A stretch of 64,000 bases of DNA from Tetracladium setigerum (GCA_031472005.1 PZJY01000009.1:1674001-1738000); one strand, 5' to 3'. Positions 10,492-23,117 are shown, numbered from the stretch's first letter. Program-made: numbers and translations. Notes: generated by a model not told the origin, from the letters alone.

Positions 10492-11719
10492 ATGTTTGCG
10501 AGACAGACTTTCCGAGCGGCGCAGCCCTTAAAAAGCGTTAGTTTTCCTCTCGACTCGCATTTTTGAAAGCTTAAAGCAAGCTTCCATTCGCGCCCCATAT
10601 CCCACAATCGACCACCAAACAAACACCCACCTTCATTACTTCCCAAAACATGCTAATTATTGGCGTATAGCAATACCGAAGATATGCCACCGAGAAAGTA
10701 AGTGGCGGATCCAGCACTGGACTTTACGCCGGTATTGCAGCATCCATTGCAATCGGAGCTGGCTACTATTTCTACACCCAAGGGGATAACGCCGCAAAAG
10801 TGAAGGGTGCCGCTCAAGAGGCAGAGGCGAAGGCCAAGGCAGCGGTGGGACAAGGCAAGGCAAAGATTGAGGATCTCGGACCCAAGAAATATGCTCTTAC
10901 TGGTGGTGACCAGGGCTTTATTAGCCTCGTTCTCGAGAATGTCGAGATTGTCAACCACAATACCAAGAAGTTCCGATTCAAGCTTCCAGAGGAGGATCAG
11001 ACTAGTGGTCTGCACGTAGCTTCTGCACTCTTGACCAAGTATAAAGGCCCCGAAGACAAGAAGGCTACCCTCAGGCCTTACACGCCAGTTAGCGATGAAG
11101 GTAAATTAAACCTTTCTGTGTTTTAGCTTTGTCTAACAATTCTCTAGATGACAAGGGATACCTTGATCTTCTTGTCAAGAAGTACCCTGGCGGACCAATG
11201 TCAACTCATCTCCACGACATGCGACCTGGGCAATCTCTTGACGTCAAGGGTCCTCTCCCAAAATACGCATGGACTGAGAACAAGCATGATCACATCGCCT
11301 TGATTGCTGGAGGAACTGGAATCACCCCAATGTACCAACTTGCCCGCGCTATCTTCAACAACCCCAACGATAAGACCAAAGTCACTCTCGTCTTCGGCAA
11401 CATCAGCGAGGAAGATATTCTACTCAAGAAGGAATTCGAGCACCTCGAGAACACATATCCACAACGCTTCCGTGCCTTCTATGTACTGAACAGCCCACCT
11501 AAGGAGTGGCGCGGTGGAAAAGGTGTCATTAGCAAGGAACTTTTGAAGACTGTTCTCCCAGAACCCAAGTCTGAGAATATCAAGGTCTTTGTTTGCGGAC
11601 CACCAGGTCTTTACAAGGCCATTTCGGGTGTCAAGAAGTCTCCTCAAGACCAGGGAGAGTTAGATGGAAGTGTTCTGGAGCAGCTCGGATATTCTAAGGA
11701 TCAAGTGTACAAGTTTTAA
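10492..11719 (+). CDS. MCR1: NADH-cytochrome b5 reductase, mitochondrial (Mcr1)
   Basis: Mcr1 is an FAD enzyme of the mitochondrial outer membrane and intermembrane space that passes electrons from NADH to cytochrome b5 or ascorbyl radical. It supports sterol synthesis and oxidative-stress tolerance. Exons 10492-10536, 10671-11100 and 11148-11719 (introns 134 and 47 nt) encode 348 residues. The start MFARQTFRAAQPL is a basic presequence. A membrane anchor follows (LYAGIAASIAIGAGYYFY, about residues 28-45), then an Ala/Lys-rich linker. The FAD motif RPYTPVSDE, GGPMSTHL, the NADH-binding GGTGITPMYQLARAI and CGPPGLYKAISG all appear in canonical order. The protein ends VYKF, near the typical C-terminus. 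Length and motifs fit an intact gene. Confidence 0.95.
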
Positions 11720-13953
11720 ATGGTGGGAAGTTTCTCGAGAAACTGTGTACCATAGATTAGATAGACTAAACAACATTTCTACGACTTCCAAATTGAAAAA
11801 ATTCATTCACTGAGTGAGTAGTTGAACACAACCAGTAAAGTAACATTATCATAACTTCGTACTTATTTCAGTACTTTACCAAAGACTCGGAAGTAATATT
11901 ATTCGCACATGAGCTACCGGTCGCATAGATAAGTTAGTGGATTATTGCTGGGATTTGGTGAGTTAGTGGGGGAGTCTTGATTGAAATTCGCATAATTTTT
12001 TGGGACGGCCGAAGAAAAACACATGCTAAAAGGTTCTCAAGGTTTTCTTATATCTTCAATATGATACTGTAGTGTGTATTTCGTTTGATACTCGCTCTGT
12101 GGTCGGCATAATACACAACGAAGAATAAAAATCTTACAAACCCAAAAAGTCTTCCATCAATTTCAAGTTGCTTTTGACAAGTCTAGAACGTCGTGTACAC
12201 CAAATCATCGTCAGAACCCCCACGCTTCCATTAAACATAGCAAATGAAAGAAAATGTCTAGAGTATATTAAACTTTGTTTAATTCTTTGGAGTTACCACC
12301 ATCAAAATTAAAGACAACTGTGATGTCTTATTTTTGATTTACGTGAACGGGTGACCTTATGGCTGAATTGGTGATGAAATGATGAAATCGGCAATAGTAA
12401 GTGAATCAGTGAGTTGGTGACGAAAGTGATGAATTTGAGGGGGTGAGTATGCTTGGTTGAGGATGAAGAACTGACTGCCGAAATGAATCTGTGCCATAAG
12501 GGCCTTATATACATGCAAATCAAGGGGATTTGGCATCATCGGATTACTTGATGATTCGAATACGCCTTCTGATGGCATATACCTTGCATTTGATGCAAAA
12601 CATGCTATAAAACATGCTGTAGAACAGGTTGTTGCAAAACAGGCCAAAACAGGTGGATTTGGGTGAATTCACAGGTTCAACAGATCTGCAGAGGATAGAT
12701 AAGTTGATAATATTCCTGGGACAACACCGACTCTAAACCATTCTCTCACGGCGCATCGTACAGAACTGAGACGGTCTGAATCCATTCTCGCCTATACTCA
12801 GTATACAAACAAATGAAATTAAAGCAGTTACAAGCGTACTGATTCCTGCCAACCTGCAAAATCTCTTAGTAATCTAACGAACGTCAGAGATCCGAACCTG
12901 GCACAAACAAAGAAACTTCTTACCCTTCAAATTTCAGCTGATCTTCCAAAACCCTGTGAACAAGTGAATTGTCCTTATTGGGGTCTTTGTCAAACCTCGT
13001 GTTCTGCAAGGAAATGTAGTGTAGCCAAACAATATGGATGTTACGTTATATTCTTCTCTCCCTTTGTAGGAACGGGACGGATTTGATTCGCAGAATGATC
13101 ACCTGCGGAACCAGCAAGTCCCCCAATTTCTTAGTAAAATGCGGGAGAACATTCGAGAACAGGGTAAAGAAGTTTTGTGTTGGGAGGGATGGGTTTTAGG
13201 TCATGCAATGGAAGTGGAGGGAGGGAGAAGGGAGGTTCTTTGTTTGGTGAATGGGAAAACTCCCTTACTGAACGGAAGTTGGCCTTTGATACACCGCTGG
13301 AACTTTGAATGTGCCGTTCTACAAGAATGCATGTTTGTGTAGGCGGTGAGTTACTTTTAGGCAAGAAGATGACGAAGAGGTAGAGAAGGAGGTATGTTGG
13401 AGGTGAGGCCAACACTCTCCCTCGCTTGGCTTGAGATCTTCACCTCCACGTGGAATCCTAGGACAGCACTGGGACAGAAGAGTTATTTGTGAGGTTAAAT
13501 ACACACTCATTCTTCAATGATGTGAAAACAGGTATCATTTGTTCATTTCATTAAAATTTGTAGAATTATAGTACAGTACATAATTTCGCTTTCCTTCCCA
13601 ACTCAAACACCCAACCACCCGACCTGATCCTAAAATCTGCGCCAAGACGTTTGGTCAACCCAAAAACTAGCTACAGTGACTGTCCCCAAAAAACATTACC
13701 AATTACTCCAATCGTTGCATCAATCCTACATATTATACCCAGTATTAAACCCTTCACTATCAATTCTCCATATACCAACCGTCTTCTCACCGCTACCATT
13801 CACCACCCCCCTCCACCAGAAGGATAAAGTTACAATACTGACCCCACCGTAACTCCACGCCGTTGCTCATCCCTAGCATCAACAACAGAAGTGTCATTCC
13901 TGCTCTCCATGTCATTGGCCCTGTCTGTATTCCCACTTCCCTCAAATTCTCCG
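11720..13953. other. Intergenic region between convergent genes
   Basis: Lies between the 3' ends of MCR1 (+) and the TEA-domain gene (-), so only two 3' UTRs are expected here, yet it is 2.2 kb. Frames are short and unconvincing. Around 12600-12650 there is a cluster of near-identical AAACAGG and AAACATGCT words. If the alternative C-terminal frame of the TEA gene is used, coding sequence extends left to 13830. Confidence 0.45.
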
Positions 13954-16400
13954 TCACCTGTCAAACCAACGCTGCTGCTGATTGAACGTTTCTGTTTCCC
14001 TTCGTCCCTGTAGCTCACCACATGTGTGTTGTGGTACCGTTCCTTGATGTCCAACCAACCAATCTTGTTTTTCAAGTGAATCCGGTGGTGTGGTGGTGGT
14101 GATTGAGGTCTCGGCGATCCACGACAGCTTTTTTTGCTGTTGTTGGTGATGTTGGTCTTGCTGTTGGTGGCGGTGTCGAGAGGGGAGGTCTTGCCATTGA
14201 TGAGGTCTGGAGAGTTGAGCTGCTGAGATAGAGGGAGTGTGTTGTTCCCAGTTCACATGTGGGCCGGGTGCCTCATAGCTTCCCCAAGTGGGATCGGTAT
14301 CGTAGTTCTCGCTGACAGTGGTAACTGGGACTTGCCAGTTCTCGTGTTGAGCGTAAATGCTGTTTGAGGTGGAGAGATAGTGGTCAATCTCGGCAACGTG
14401 TTGAGCCTCTTCAACAAAAGTGGATTCGCTCTCCCCTGCTTTGCTCGATACGAAGGATGAATTTTCGGATGGGAGATCTACAAATGGAAAGTTATGGTTG
14501 TATCCGTAGGAATTTTGCGTTTGTGTGTTGAAAGGTGATTGCAAACCGCCGGTTAGCGGTGGGGTTGCAAGTCCTTGAGAGAATGGATCGGAAAGCATGT
14601 TGGCATGCTGGAGATGTAAAGGCGCCGGTCCTTCCAAAGAATTGCTGAAATCACCGTACATCAACGAGGAATCTTGATGATAGGCAGCGGAAATAGGGGG
14701 GGAGGGTGACATGATTGTCCTACGGGCTTTGGTAGCATCAATGTTCCTCCACGTTGTATGACCTGCTTCTGCACCATGGGTCTTCCGAAATGTCCAAAGA
14801 ATGATAGCTTTCCTGGTTAAAGCAGGTCTAGTATCGCTTGATGGGAGGTTTGTGGAACATAAAATTTCCTGGTACATTGATATTTCTTTGATACATTTTC
14901 GTGCTGATTTCACTGGAGGATCGTCGAAATTTCGGGTCTGGTGCCGTCTTTGATCGTTTTGCATGTCGATCAGCTTTGTGATTGCAACAGCCCAACTGCT
15001 TGCTGGGAAGGGTAGTTTGAAATGGCTCTCCGTGTCGTTGGTAAACATCTCTGACATGAAAGTTTCTTCGGATAAAGGTTCAGGAATACCATTGCGACAG
15101 AGCTCAGTCGGTTTTGAAAAGGTTGTACGGAGCATCCACTCACACTCTGCAGACGTTATCCGGGGTATTGTGACCTCTGTTCTGCAACATAATTCAGCAC
15201 CTTTTCCAGGGTAGTCCTTCATCAATTCTAGAGCTACGTCCATGTGGATAATATCACAGTTCAAGTCGCCCGTATACCACAGGTGAGCCAACTTAGGAAA
15301 TCTTTGTTGCCAGTCCGGAATGCTGTCTAAAGCGCCGTGGGATACTTCACTCGAAAGATTGCTGAACCTATGAGCCACCATATTGGCCCTATAGAGATCG
15401 TCAAGTTCTGAACCTGTGCTTTGATCGTCTGGGAGCTCTTGGGATGTAATAAGCAGCCAAAATGTGCACGGCCTGATGGGGCCATCCCGAACTGTTCTGA
15501 CTGGCGGTGATTTGAAGACTTCGATGTATTGAGCATGGTTGTTGAATCTGCTGTATCTTTTGCTGGGCAGACGACCTTCCGAGATTGCTCTAAGGCAGGG
15601 ATCGTTCTTGAAAGAATCTTGGAAGCCATTCTCAGGCTTTGGAGACTTGGGGAAAAGTTTGTGAACTATGGGCAATGAGCAGAAAACTGAGACAGTTGCC
15701 AAAGTCATACATACCATCGGGATGAGTCTTCAAGAAACCTTTAATCACCTGGATGTGACTTGACACCTGCTTCCGAAGCCGCCTCATGGATGTGTCCGGA
15801 ATCTCACCAGGGCCCAGACTTTGGAGGTAGTAGATCCAAAGATACTCCGCAATGAGTTCATTCCGGCCATGAGGTTTTCCTCTGTACGAAAACTTTCGTC
15901 TTCCCATGACGGGCATGACGAGTAAAGCTAGCAACTATTAGCAGAATACATTCCACCTGGGATCTTCACATACCATCAAGAAATGCATCTTCAAGGACGT
16001 CTGGCCATTTCTGATCATCGGGGTTTCCTTCCCGAGTCGCCCTTTCTCGGTACGCTTGATACTGAGGAGAATCGACAATGGGGTTCCGAATTTGTTTCAT
16101 ATGCTTCTGTTCTCGTTGACTGCGGAGATGATGTTTTCGCTGATGCAGTGTAAATCCAGCAGATGCACTTGATAGCTGAGATGATTGCGATGGTAATGTC
16201 ATCAACGGATACGTATGTCCATCCTCATCACATCGGGGCTGCTCCCCTTTGTCCCGATGATAATGCCCTGGCGCCAGCGTGTAAAGCTGGGTGTTGCCAG
16301 CGGAGCTGGACAGTGGTCGTCTAATTCGTATGTTGGAATTCTCCATGGAAATATTGGGGGACTCGGTGCTTGAGGGCAAAGTATGCCGACTGTACTCCAT
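13954..16400 (-). CDS. TEA/ATTS-domain transcription factor (AbaA/Tec1 type)
   Basis: TEA-domain proteins of this type (AbaA in Aspergillus, Tec1 in yeast) bind CATTCY-like sites and control conidiation or filamentation. Exons 16400-15974, 15927-15715 and 15665-13954, with introns of 46 and 49 nt, encode 783 residues starting MEYSRHTLPSS. The TEA domain spans roughly residues 128-210: KWPDVLEDAFLDALLVMPVMG, then GKPHGRNELIAEYLWIYYLQ, then RRLRKQVSSHIQVIKGFLK, split by both introns. The rest is low-complexity, Gln-rich near the end. After a Gln run and a seven-A run (14129-14135), a neighbouring frame down to 13830 looks more protein-like (PRPQSPPPHH, then KNKIGWLDIKERYHNTHVV) than the annotated tail. 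The true C-terminus may therefore differ. In-frame upstream ATGs exist; the chosen one avoids a long hydrophobic leader. Confidence 0.88.
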
Positions 16401-17084
16401 TGGTAGCAAAAATAAGTTGTGAGAATGCTTCACAGTGGTTGCTATTAGTGTTGGAACGTGAACAGAATATGAAATGATCGTATGTTGGCGGTGTAAAAGA
16501 ATGAGAGTGATAAGGAACTGTTGAAAGAATGACAACGCACTGATGTTAAGTTAGAAAGAATGAAGAACGGTGACCTGAGAATGAAGGAGACTACTAGAAT
16601 TATAAGAAGTTCTGCGGAGAATAGAACAACTCCGGGTGGGAGTGACCCAAATAGATACTATTGAATCAAATTAGATATTCGTAGGTATGAGCGTCAACAT
16701 CGAGGAAAGAAAGCAACAGATTTGCGGTAGAGCCTCGCTGCAGATCTTTGCTGATGCAAGGCGTGGGAATAATCTGTTCCTTTGGTGATGTGTGGAATGA
16801 ATTCATCTTATTGAAAGGGCGTAAACTGAGAAGGAATGCTAGGAGGTGCCAACAACCAACCCGGAGAAAAACACGAAGGGAGGAATGGGTCATCAAGTGG
16901 TTGAGTTAGGGTGAAATTACCTACACGTTCATGCAAAGAAGGGTTGCTCATGCTCAATTGGAAGGGATTGAAAAAAAAGTGTGGTGTGTTGCAGCAAGGG
17001 ATGTTTTGAACCACCGTTCGGGTATCTTTATTCCAAGGAGTGATGAAACTCGAGTCTACAGACAAATACCTACAGAATCCCGTT
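16401..17084. other. Upstream region of the TEA-domain gene
   Basis: About 680 bases between the TEA gene start and the MRD1 stop on the same strand. It should hold the TEA gene promoter and leader plus the MRD1 3' UTR. Open frames here are short and have no recognisable domain. No repeat or RNA gene was seen. Confidence 0.5.
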
Positions 17085-19796
17085 TCAGTCTTCATCTCCT
17101 TCATTACCTTCGATATTAAATTTCTTGCGCCCTCCTCCAGTGAGTTTTTGCAATGCGACTTTGCTGACTTGACTGCCAACCTTCTTTTGCATCTTCTCAA
17201 TTTCCTCTTCAGCATCAAGAGAGTCGTTCGTGGCAAACTCGAGAACTAGACGACGTCCCAAGAGATGAGCATCCTTGAGAGCCTCTAGTGCATTCTCTGC
17301 CTCCCGGGCCGTAATAAAGTCGGCGAAGGCAAAGCCACGAGTCGAATGATCAAATTTCTTTGGCATTCTTACCGACCGAAGCTGTCCATACGTGCCAAAC
17401 AGAGTCCGAATATCCTTCTTCGTTGCCTCAAAAGGCAAGTTCTTGATGATGATCTTGGTCCGCTTACCATTCATCTTCTTGGCTCTATCTTCCTTTCTCC
17501 GCTCTTCGGCGGCATCAGCACCCTTGTGAGATGCCTTGATCAACAGCTTGTGACCATCTAGATCGTAGCCATCCATAGCCTTAAGTGCAGCCTGGGCTTG
17601 CGCCTTGCTCCGGAACTCTAGAAAGCCAAATCCCATGCTTAGGATCTGACCAGGTTTCTTTGGGTCGGTTTTAGTGTTGACACGAGCTGACATGAACCCC
17701 CCAAGAGGCTTGAAAATTTCAGTGAGGCGCTGACTTGTTGTAGTGAAGTTGAGGTTGCGGACGAAAAGTGTTGTTGTATCAACAGTCTCAGCATCTTGCT
17801 CCGGTTCAAGCAAGTCGGAGGTCGACGGTTTCTGACTTGAAGTCTCCTTCATAATGACAGGAACGTCTGCATCAGCAACTGCCGCGCTTGTGAACACATC
17901 TTCTGGAGCTTTCTCTAAAAAGAGAACTGAGTCCTTGATACGTCGGTAAGCAAGGCTCCCAAAAGCTGCACGTGCTTGTGTTGGTTGTGCAAATTCTACG
18001 ATGGCCATAGTACCAATTGGAGGCATCAAAACTCGAAGGACTTGGCCGAAGTCTTCAAACATCTTTCTGAGCTCTTCAAGGGTCATGCCAGCAGGTATGT
18101 TCTTGACCAAAATGGTTGTATCTCCTCGCTTTTTATTTTTGAACGTTTCCAAATCAACGCCGTGTTTTTTAAAATACGATTTGGTATCCTGAATCGCAGT
18201 CGCTTCTGCAATTGCCTGCTTAACACCTGCGTCCGCAGATGTCGGGTCTAGCAATTCGGATTTCGACACCCCTAATCGACCGGCAATGGCAGTGTTGACA
18301 GCATCTTGATTCATATAAAGAGAGTTCCAATTGAACGTTGTGGACGATGCTTCGGCTTTTTTCCTTATCTCTTTCTGTTTCTTGAGAGGAAGTTTGGAAA
18401 TCGCAAATTCATCGAGCTTGTTTTCGCGTTTGGCTGCAGCTGGGAGAATATGCAATAGCCGGCCTTGAAATGGTTCACCGTCAAGGTTGTGGAATGCCTC
18501 CGCAGCAGCATCCGGATCTTTGTATTGAACAAGAACAAATCCTTTGCTCGTACCAACAAGGTCAACGGGAAGATGTACCTGAAACATTTGGATTAGCATC
18601 TGTTACAAAAAAGTATAGCCAAAATGGAAGTGAAAAAATCTGTTGTCAGAAAATACGAAGCATCTACTAAAATTAATCGTCCAGTTCTCATCATATGCGA
18701 AGCATAAGCTGTCCCTATCTGGATATTCATCATGAAAAACGGAGGAGAGATCAATGAAATAAGGGAGTTCTTACTTCTTCGAGATTCCCAAATTGTGCGA
18801 AGTGGGCTCTGAGATCTTGCTCGGTTGCTGTGTAGGGTAGATTGCGTACGAACAGACGGCCATTCGAGCGAATGGCTTCGATGGTCGGATCAATCTTCTC
18901 CTCGTCCGATTCTGGAGCATCTTCCTTTGTCTCGATCTCTTCGTTGAAGATCAAGGGTTCTTCTGCAAAGGTTTCGACAACAGGGATTGCTGGAGATTGT
19001 TGAACCTGAGACGGAACAGTGATATCTTCTGGTTCCATCAGATCCAATAATCTGTTTGTCCTGCTCCGCAACCAATCATCGTCAGTAGCATCTGGCATGT
19101 TCGTATCCAATGCAGGGTCAACAGTGCTTGACTCTGCAGGAATTGGAAGAGCTGTTACTACTGCCTCAGAAGCAGCGATGGGTTTGGATGGGCTCTTCTG
19201 CCTCGTCATTTTGGGAACTGCTTCATACTCGCCATCACTTTCGCCTTCTGGTAGCTCGATAGCTTGCATCTTGGTCGGAGGTTCCGCCATGCCGTCAGCT
19301 TCCTCTGCCGTCCATTTTTTGGCCTTATTTGCGGGCTGCATAACCTCCAAGAATTCCTTGAGCTTTAGATCATCTTGATCAACTTCATCTCGTTTCCTCT
19401 TGGAGGCGACAGTGAGGGTAGTTTTCGCAGCTTCAGACTTCTCTTTCTGAGCAGCTTTGGCATTGTCGCGGTCTATTTCTCGCTGGGCTTTCCTCGACAC
19501 TGGTAGAGTAGCATCCGAAATCTTAATTGTGTTAGCAGAGATTTTACACGCCAGGATATACCACTTACAGGTCTTGCGAGCTCTACTCCAATCTTAGACA
19601 TTCGGATGAATGTGCGATTGAAGTACTTGACAGCCTTCGTGGCGTCTTCTGGAGTCTTGAAGCCGACATAGCCAATTCTGCGATGAGAGATCAACTTTGT
19701 GTCTGTTGTCTCGTACTTTGCACTAAAGTGCTTTTTGAATTCGTCTTCCGTTATTGAAGGTGGAAGACCTTTAATGAAGATACGAGACGACTCCAT
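17085..19796 (-). CDS. MRD1: Mrd1, multiple RNA-binding domain protein
   Basis: Mrd1 binds the pre-rRNA 5' region and U3 snoRNP in the nucleolus and is needed for early cleavages toward 18S rRNA. Exons 19796-19569, 19521-18775 and 18578-17085 (introns 47 and 196 nt, phase 0) give 822 residues, the usual length. Five RRMs can be followed: RRM1 at the N-terminus (SRIFIKGLPPSITEDEFKKH, residues 3-80); RRM2 about 296-375 (GRLFVRNLPYTATEQDLRAH, spanning intron 2); RRM3 about 480 (TTILVKNIPAGMTLEELRKM); RRM4 about 600 (TTLFVRNLNFTTTSQRLTEI); RRM5 about 710 (TKIIIKNLPFEATKKDIRTL). An acidic linker separates RRM1 and RRM2. No frame breaks. It is divergent from the dynein light chain gene. Confidence 0.95.
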
Positions 19797-20518
19797 TATG
19801 CGAGGGAGGTGTTGTCAATGAACGCGAGGATGTGCATGTTGCTTGTTGCTTGTTGCGATGGAAAATGTTTGGGGGAGGGAGGATTCAGAAAAAGTTTTGG
19901 ACACAAGTCCGGATAAACCTTACGCCGGAAAATGCAATTCACGTGAGAATCATATTCAGAATTCACGATCTCCCCCTGGCAAGTCAGAGTGTGTAGAGAT
20001 ATCTGAACAAATACTTTGCTAGTATATTCTCAAGAATATACGGGCGCATTGATAGATAGACGTATGAGGCATTTGCTTGCACTCTATTGGATCTAAGGGA
20101 GGAAAGAAGACGGAGAGAGATCATCACGATCACGTGGAAGATATCCTCCCCTCCACGCCAAGAGTTCAGAAGCTTAACGCCGAGAAACGCATGAGCATTG
20201 CCGACAGCGAATCAAGCTGTGGCAAGGGGAACTACAACACAGCCTTGGGGCGCGCCAGGAAACTGCCGTAGTGGGAAACAACATCGACCGAGAATATACC
20301 TCCCTCACTCCCTCCACCACAATACAACAACAACGACACAATACTACCACATTCGTTCCACTAACTTTCGAAGAGGTAACACAGCTATTTCTTTTACGTC
20401 GGACCAAAAGCAGTAGGAAATTCGAATTCAAATGCTAATCATTTCCAGTAGACCATCATCCTCTTCCCTTTCCCCATCACCTCAGCCAACAAAACCTTCC
20501 AACCATAAATCCGCCAGA
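19797..20518. promoter_or_regulatory. Divergent intergenic region of MRD1 and dynein light chain
   Basis: Seven hundred bases separate the two start codons and should contain both promoters. The right half is a CA/CT-rich leader (runs of ACAACAACGACACA and CTTCCCTTTCCCC) typical of highly expressed fungal genes. No TATA box is convincing. The role is inferred from gene orientation. Confidence 0.45.
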
Positions 20519-21147
20519 ATGTCGGCCGAAAAATCCACCATCCCCAAGGATAAGCTTGATGGTAAGACGTACATGGCTCAAAGTCCTGCGAAAATATCCC
20601 CTGCGCGTCTAGCTTGGAGCTCCAACAGCTGCTAACTACTCCTGCAGCGCAAATCAAGTCGGCGGACATGGTGAGCCCAAATCTTCACGCGACCAGGACC
20701 TTGGGTAGTGAATAGATTGAGGCTAACACTTTAGCAGACTGAAGACATGCAACAGGAGGCTATCGATGTCGGTATGTTCACCATTTTGACCCCCGATACC
20801 GCACCTTCACTTGTGCCGTAAAGCAGGCACTGACTCTTTCTCCAGCGCAAGAAGCAATGTCCAAGTTTTCCATTGAAAAGGTGGGTTCCCAAATCATACT
20901 CATGGATGAAGTTGCTAACCAAATACAGGATATCGCTCAGCATATCAAGAAAACCGTACGAATGCTCCCCCTGAGCCCCTCCTTACAAACCCCCTAGCTT
21001 ACATGTCTCCAGTTTGATGATCGCAGAGGTCCAACATGGCACTGCATCGTAGGTCGTAACTTCGGCTCCTTCGTCACGCACGAGACCAAGCACTTTATCT
21101 ATTTCTATCTCGGACACTGCGCGATCCTCCTCTTCAAAACCCAATGA
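20519..21147 (+). CDS. Dynein light chain, LC8 type
   Basis: LC8 is a dimeric hub protein that binds the dynein intermediate chain and many other partners; in fungi it also helps nuclear pore assembly. Six exons (20519-20561, 20648-20670, 20738-20771, 20846-20880, 20929-20955, 21013-21147) join in phase to 98 residues. The C-terminal half is almost invariant in the family: AMSKFSIEKDIAQHIKK, then FDDRRGPTWHCIVGRNFGSF, then HETKHFIYFYLGHCAILLFK. The N-terminus MSAEKSTIPKDKLD is a usual fungal extension of the roughly 89-residue core. Exons of 23, 34, 35 and 27 nt are unusually small, but all five introns have GT-AG borders and every junction is in phase. This is the yeast Dyn2 orthologue. Confidence 0.95.
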
Positions 21148-22103
21148 TCAGCAATCCTACTTCTCTCTCTCAACTACTTTCAATCACTGGCGTATCGGAT
21201 TTCAAAAGCATATTGCGTATTGTGCAGCGAGCGATACAATCTACATGGAAGGAAGGATGATGGTCTGGTCTGGTTGCTTGCTTCCTGTTGTGACTCCACA
21301 TACAGAGATGTAGGGGGCGTCGAATGCTGGTGCGGGTTGTTTCGTGTGCTTGTTTTTGATTTGATATTTGAAGCAACGGGCTCTTTCTTTCTCAACGCTA
21401 TTTCTTTTTTTTCTCAAATTCTACCTTTTGCCAAGTAAGAGGGGGGTTGGAGCTTTTGATCTGAAAGGGCCGGATGGATACGTGCAGTGGGCAGTAAGCG
21501 AAGGATGGATAAAGATGATAATGGTTGATGATGGGCATGCCAACATAACGAAAGGTTCTTCAAGTCACGCAGCTTTTTTTCGCTTCGCCTGCGTGATTGG
21601 TGTTGGGCAACTGTGTTTTGTTTGTTTGTCTCTTGCTTTAAATTTTCCCAGCTAAAAGCGCATCGTTGTGAGGAGAGTTACCAGCACGTGCCCGAACTGT
21701 GGGATGCGACAAATCTCACATTTTCGACCATTGACTCAGGAGTGTGTAGTGGGGCGAAAGAACCATTGAGACTTCCACCTTCCACTGCTTGGCGAAGTCT
21801 CGCTGCTTATTTTGGGGCCAGAAGTTCGAGACTGCCTCTTCAATTCGGCTCCCCCCAATCCTTCACTTAAAAATCTTCCAAAGTAATGGCATGTCAGATT
21901 AAAAACTCCATTGCCTCCAAGCGTTCGCTTCTTTTTCTGCAATATTTCCTGCCCAAAAGAAAATATAGGCAGGAAATAAGGGAACGCCTCGATCGTTATG
22001 GTGGTAAGAGTATTTTGGGTGTTAGTATTCCTATCAAGGATTTTAATCACCTGCATCTCAACATGCTCTAATTCAATTTGCCTGTAACGTCGTGTATCTT
22101 CAT
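21148..22103. other. Convergent intergenic region
   Basis: Between the 3' ends of the dynein light chain gene and the membrane-protein gene. Contains T-rich stretches (21388-21415). No gene, repeat or RNA is supported. It most likely contributes both 3' UTRs. Confidence 0.5.
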
Positions 22104-23117
22104 TCACGGCATTTCCGCTATCTTCGAGGTTGACCCGTCCATTTCTATTACATCCTCCTTCACCACTTTCTCGCCCTTTTCAAGATTCACAGTCGTTTTC
22201 TCAGGAGACTTTCGATCGTCGCCTAGTTCAGCGACAGCATCATCGTCTACCACCTTTTCGTTACGAGAAACAATTCCACCTCCGTCCAGCTCGGCTTTCT
22301 GTGCTTCATCTCCTTGTTCTTTCCGTGTTCGCCTTTTCTTGTACAGGAAGAACAAAAGCGCAAATACGAAGACAGCACCAGCTACCACACCTGCGCCTAT
22401 TCCAGCTGCCACCCCAGCTGATATACCGCTCTTTGGAACGGAGCTAGATATTGCTGATCCTGAACTTGTTGATTCTGAATTTGGTGTAGTTGGAAAACTT
22501 CCAGTCGCTGACGCGGTTGTTGCAATTGTTCCAGATGTTATTGTTCCTGGAGTTACGCTTGCTGACGAGAATATTGACACTGTCGCGCTTGCAGCACTGA
22601 AACCAGGATAAATATCAGGCTGTAGCTACTTGTAAGCGGCTTGCAACAAACTGGAATATGTTTACAAACTCACCACAACGAGTGTCTCACCCCTTCTGGC
22701 AATGCTGAAAAGGCGGCTAGAACTGACTGCTAAGTTGTTCAGGCCGGAATAGGCATTTTCTACGTGATAAAACCCGGTGGTAATATTATCGGGGGAGTCC
22801 ACGTCAGGGCAGTTTTTCCTGAAGGCGGCGAGAGTTTATCTACAAGGTAATCAGTTATTACTTGGTTCGACATTCTGCTCCACAGGGGTCAACATACAGA
22901 CGATATGACCCCAAGCATCATCAAATCGTGTTCCTCTGTAGAGTTTTATATCAATTGTGTCTTCGGGTCTAGAACCAACGTTGATAACCTCAAAGCGGAA
23001 AGGCTCGCCTACTATGAGACCAAACCAGTCGGCTACCACAGTTATCTCACCAGATACACAGTGGAACATCAGAAACAAAGGAAGTAACCTAGTTCCGAGC
23101 CATGAAATTGGAGACAT
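22104..23117 (-). CDS. Single-pass membrane protein with Ser/Thr-rich stalk (frame broken in exon 2)
   Basis: Family not recognised. Exon 1 (23117-22898) encodes a signal peptide (MSPISWLGTRLLPLFLMFHC) and an ectodomain segment with ADWFGLIVGEPFRFEVINVG. This vaguely resembles Kre9/Knh1-like extracellular domains, an uncertain comparison. Exon 2 (22839-22674) carries DVDSPDNITTGFYHVENAY and ends GETLVV. Exon 3 (22619-22104) carries a Ser/Thr-rich stalk, a transmembrane helix (AGIGAGVVAGAVFVFALLFF), a KKRRTRK stop-transfer cluster and an acidic cytoplasmic tail. This layout resembles fungal wall sensors. Exons 1 and 2 join in phase at GTATGT...TTGTAG, but exon 2 is one base short. Adding one base at the five-T run (plus strand 22813-22817) restores the frame and fits the next junction. 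Either the assembly misses a base or the gene is broken. Confidence 0.65.
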
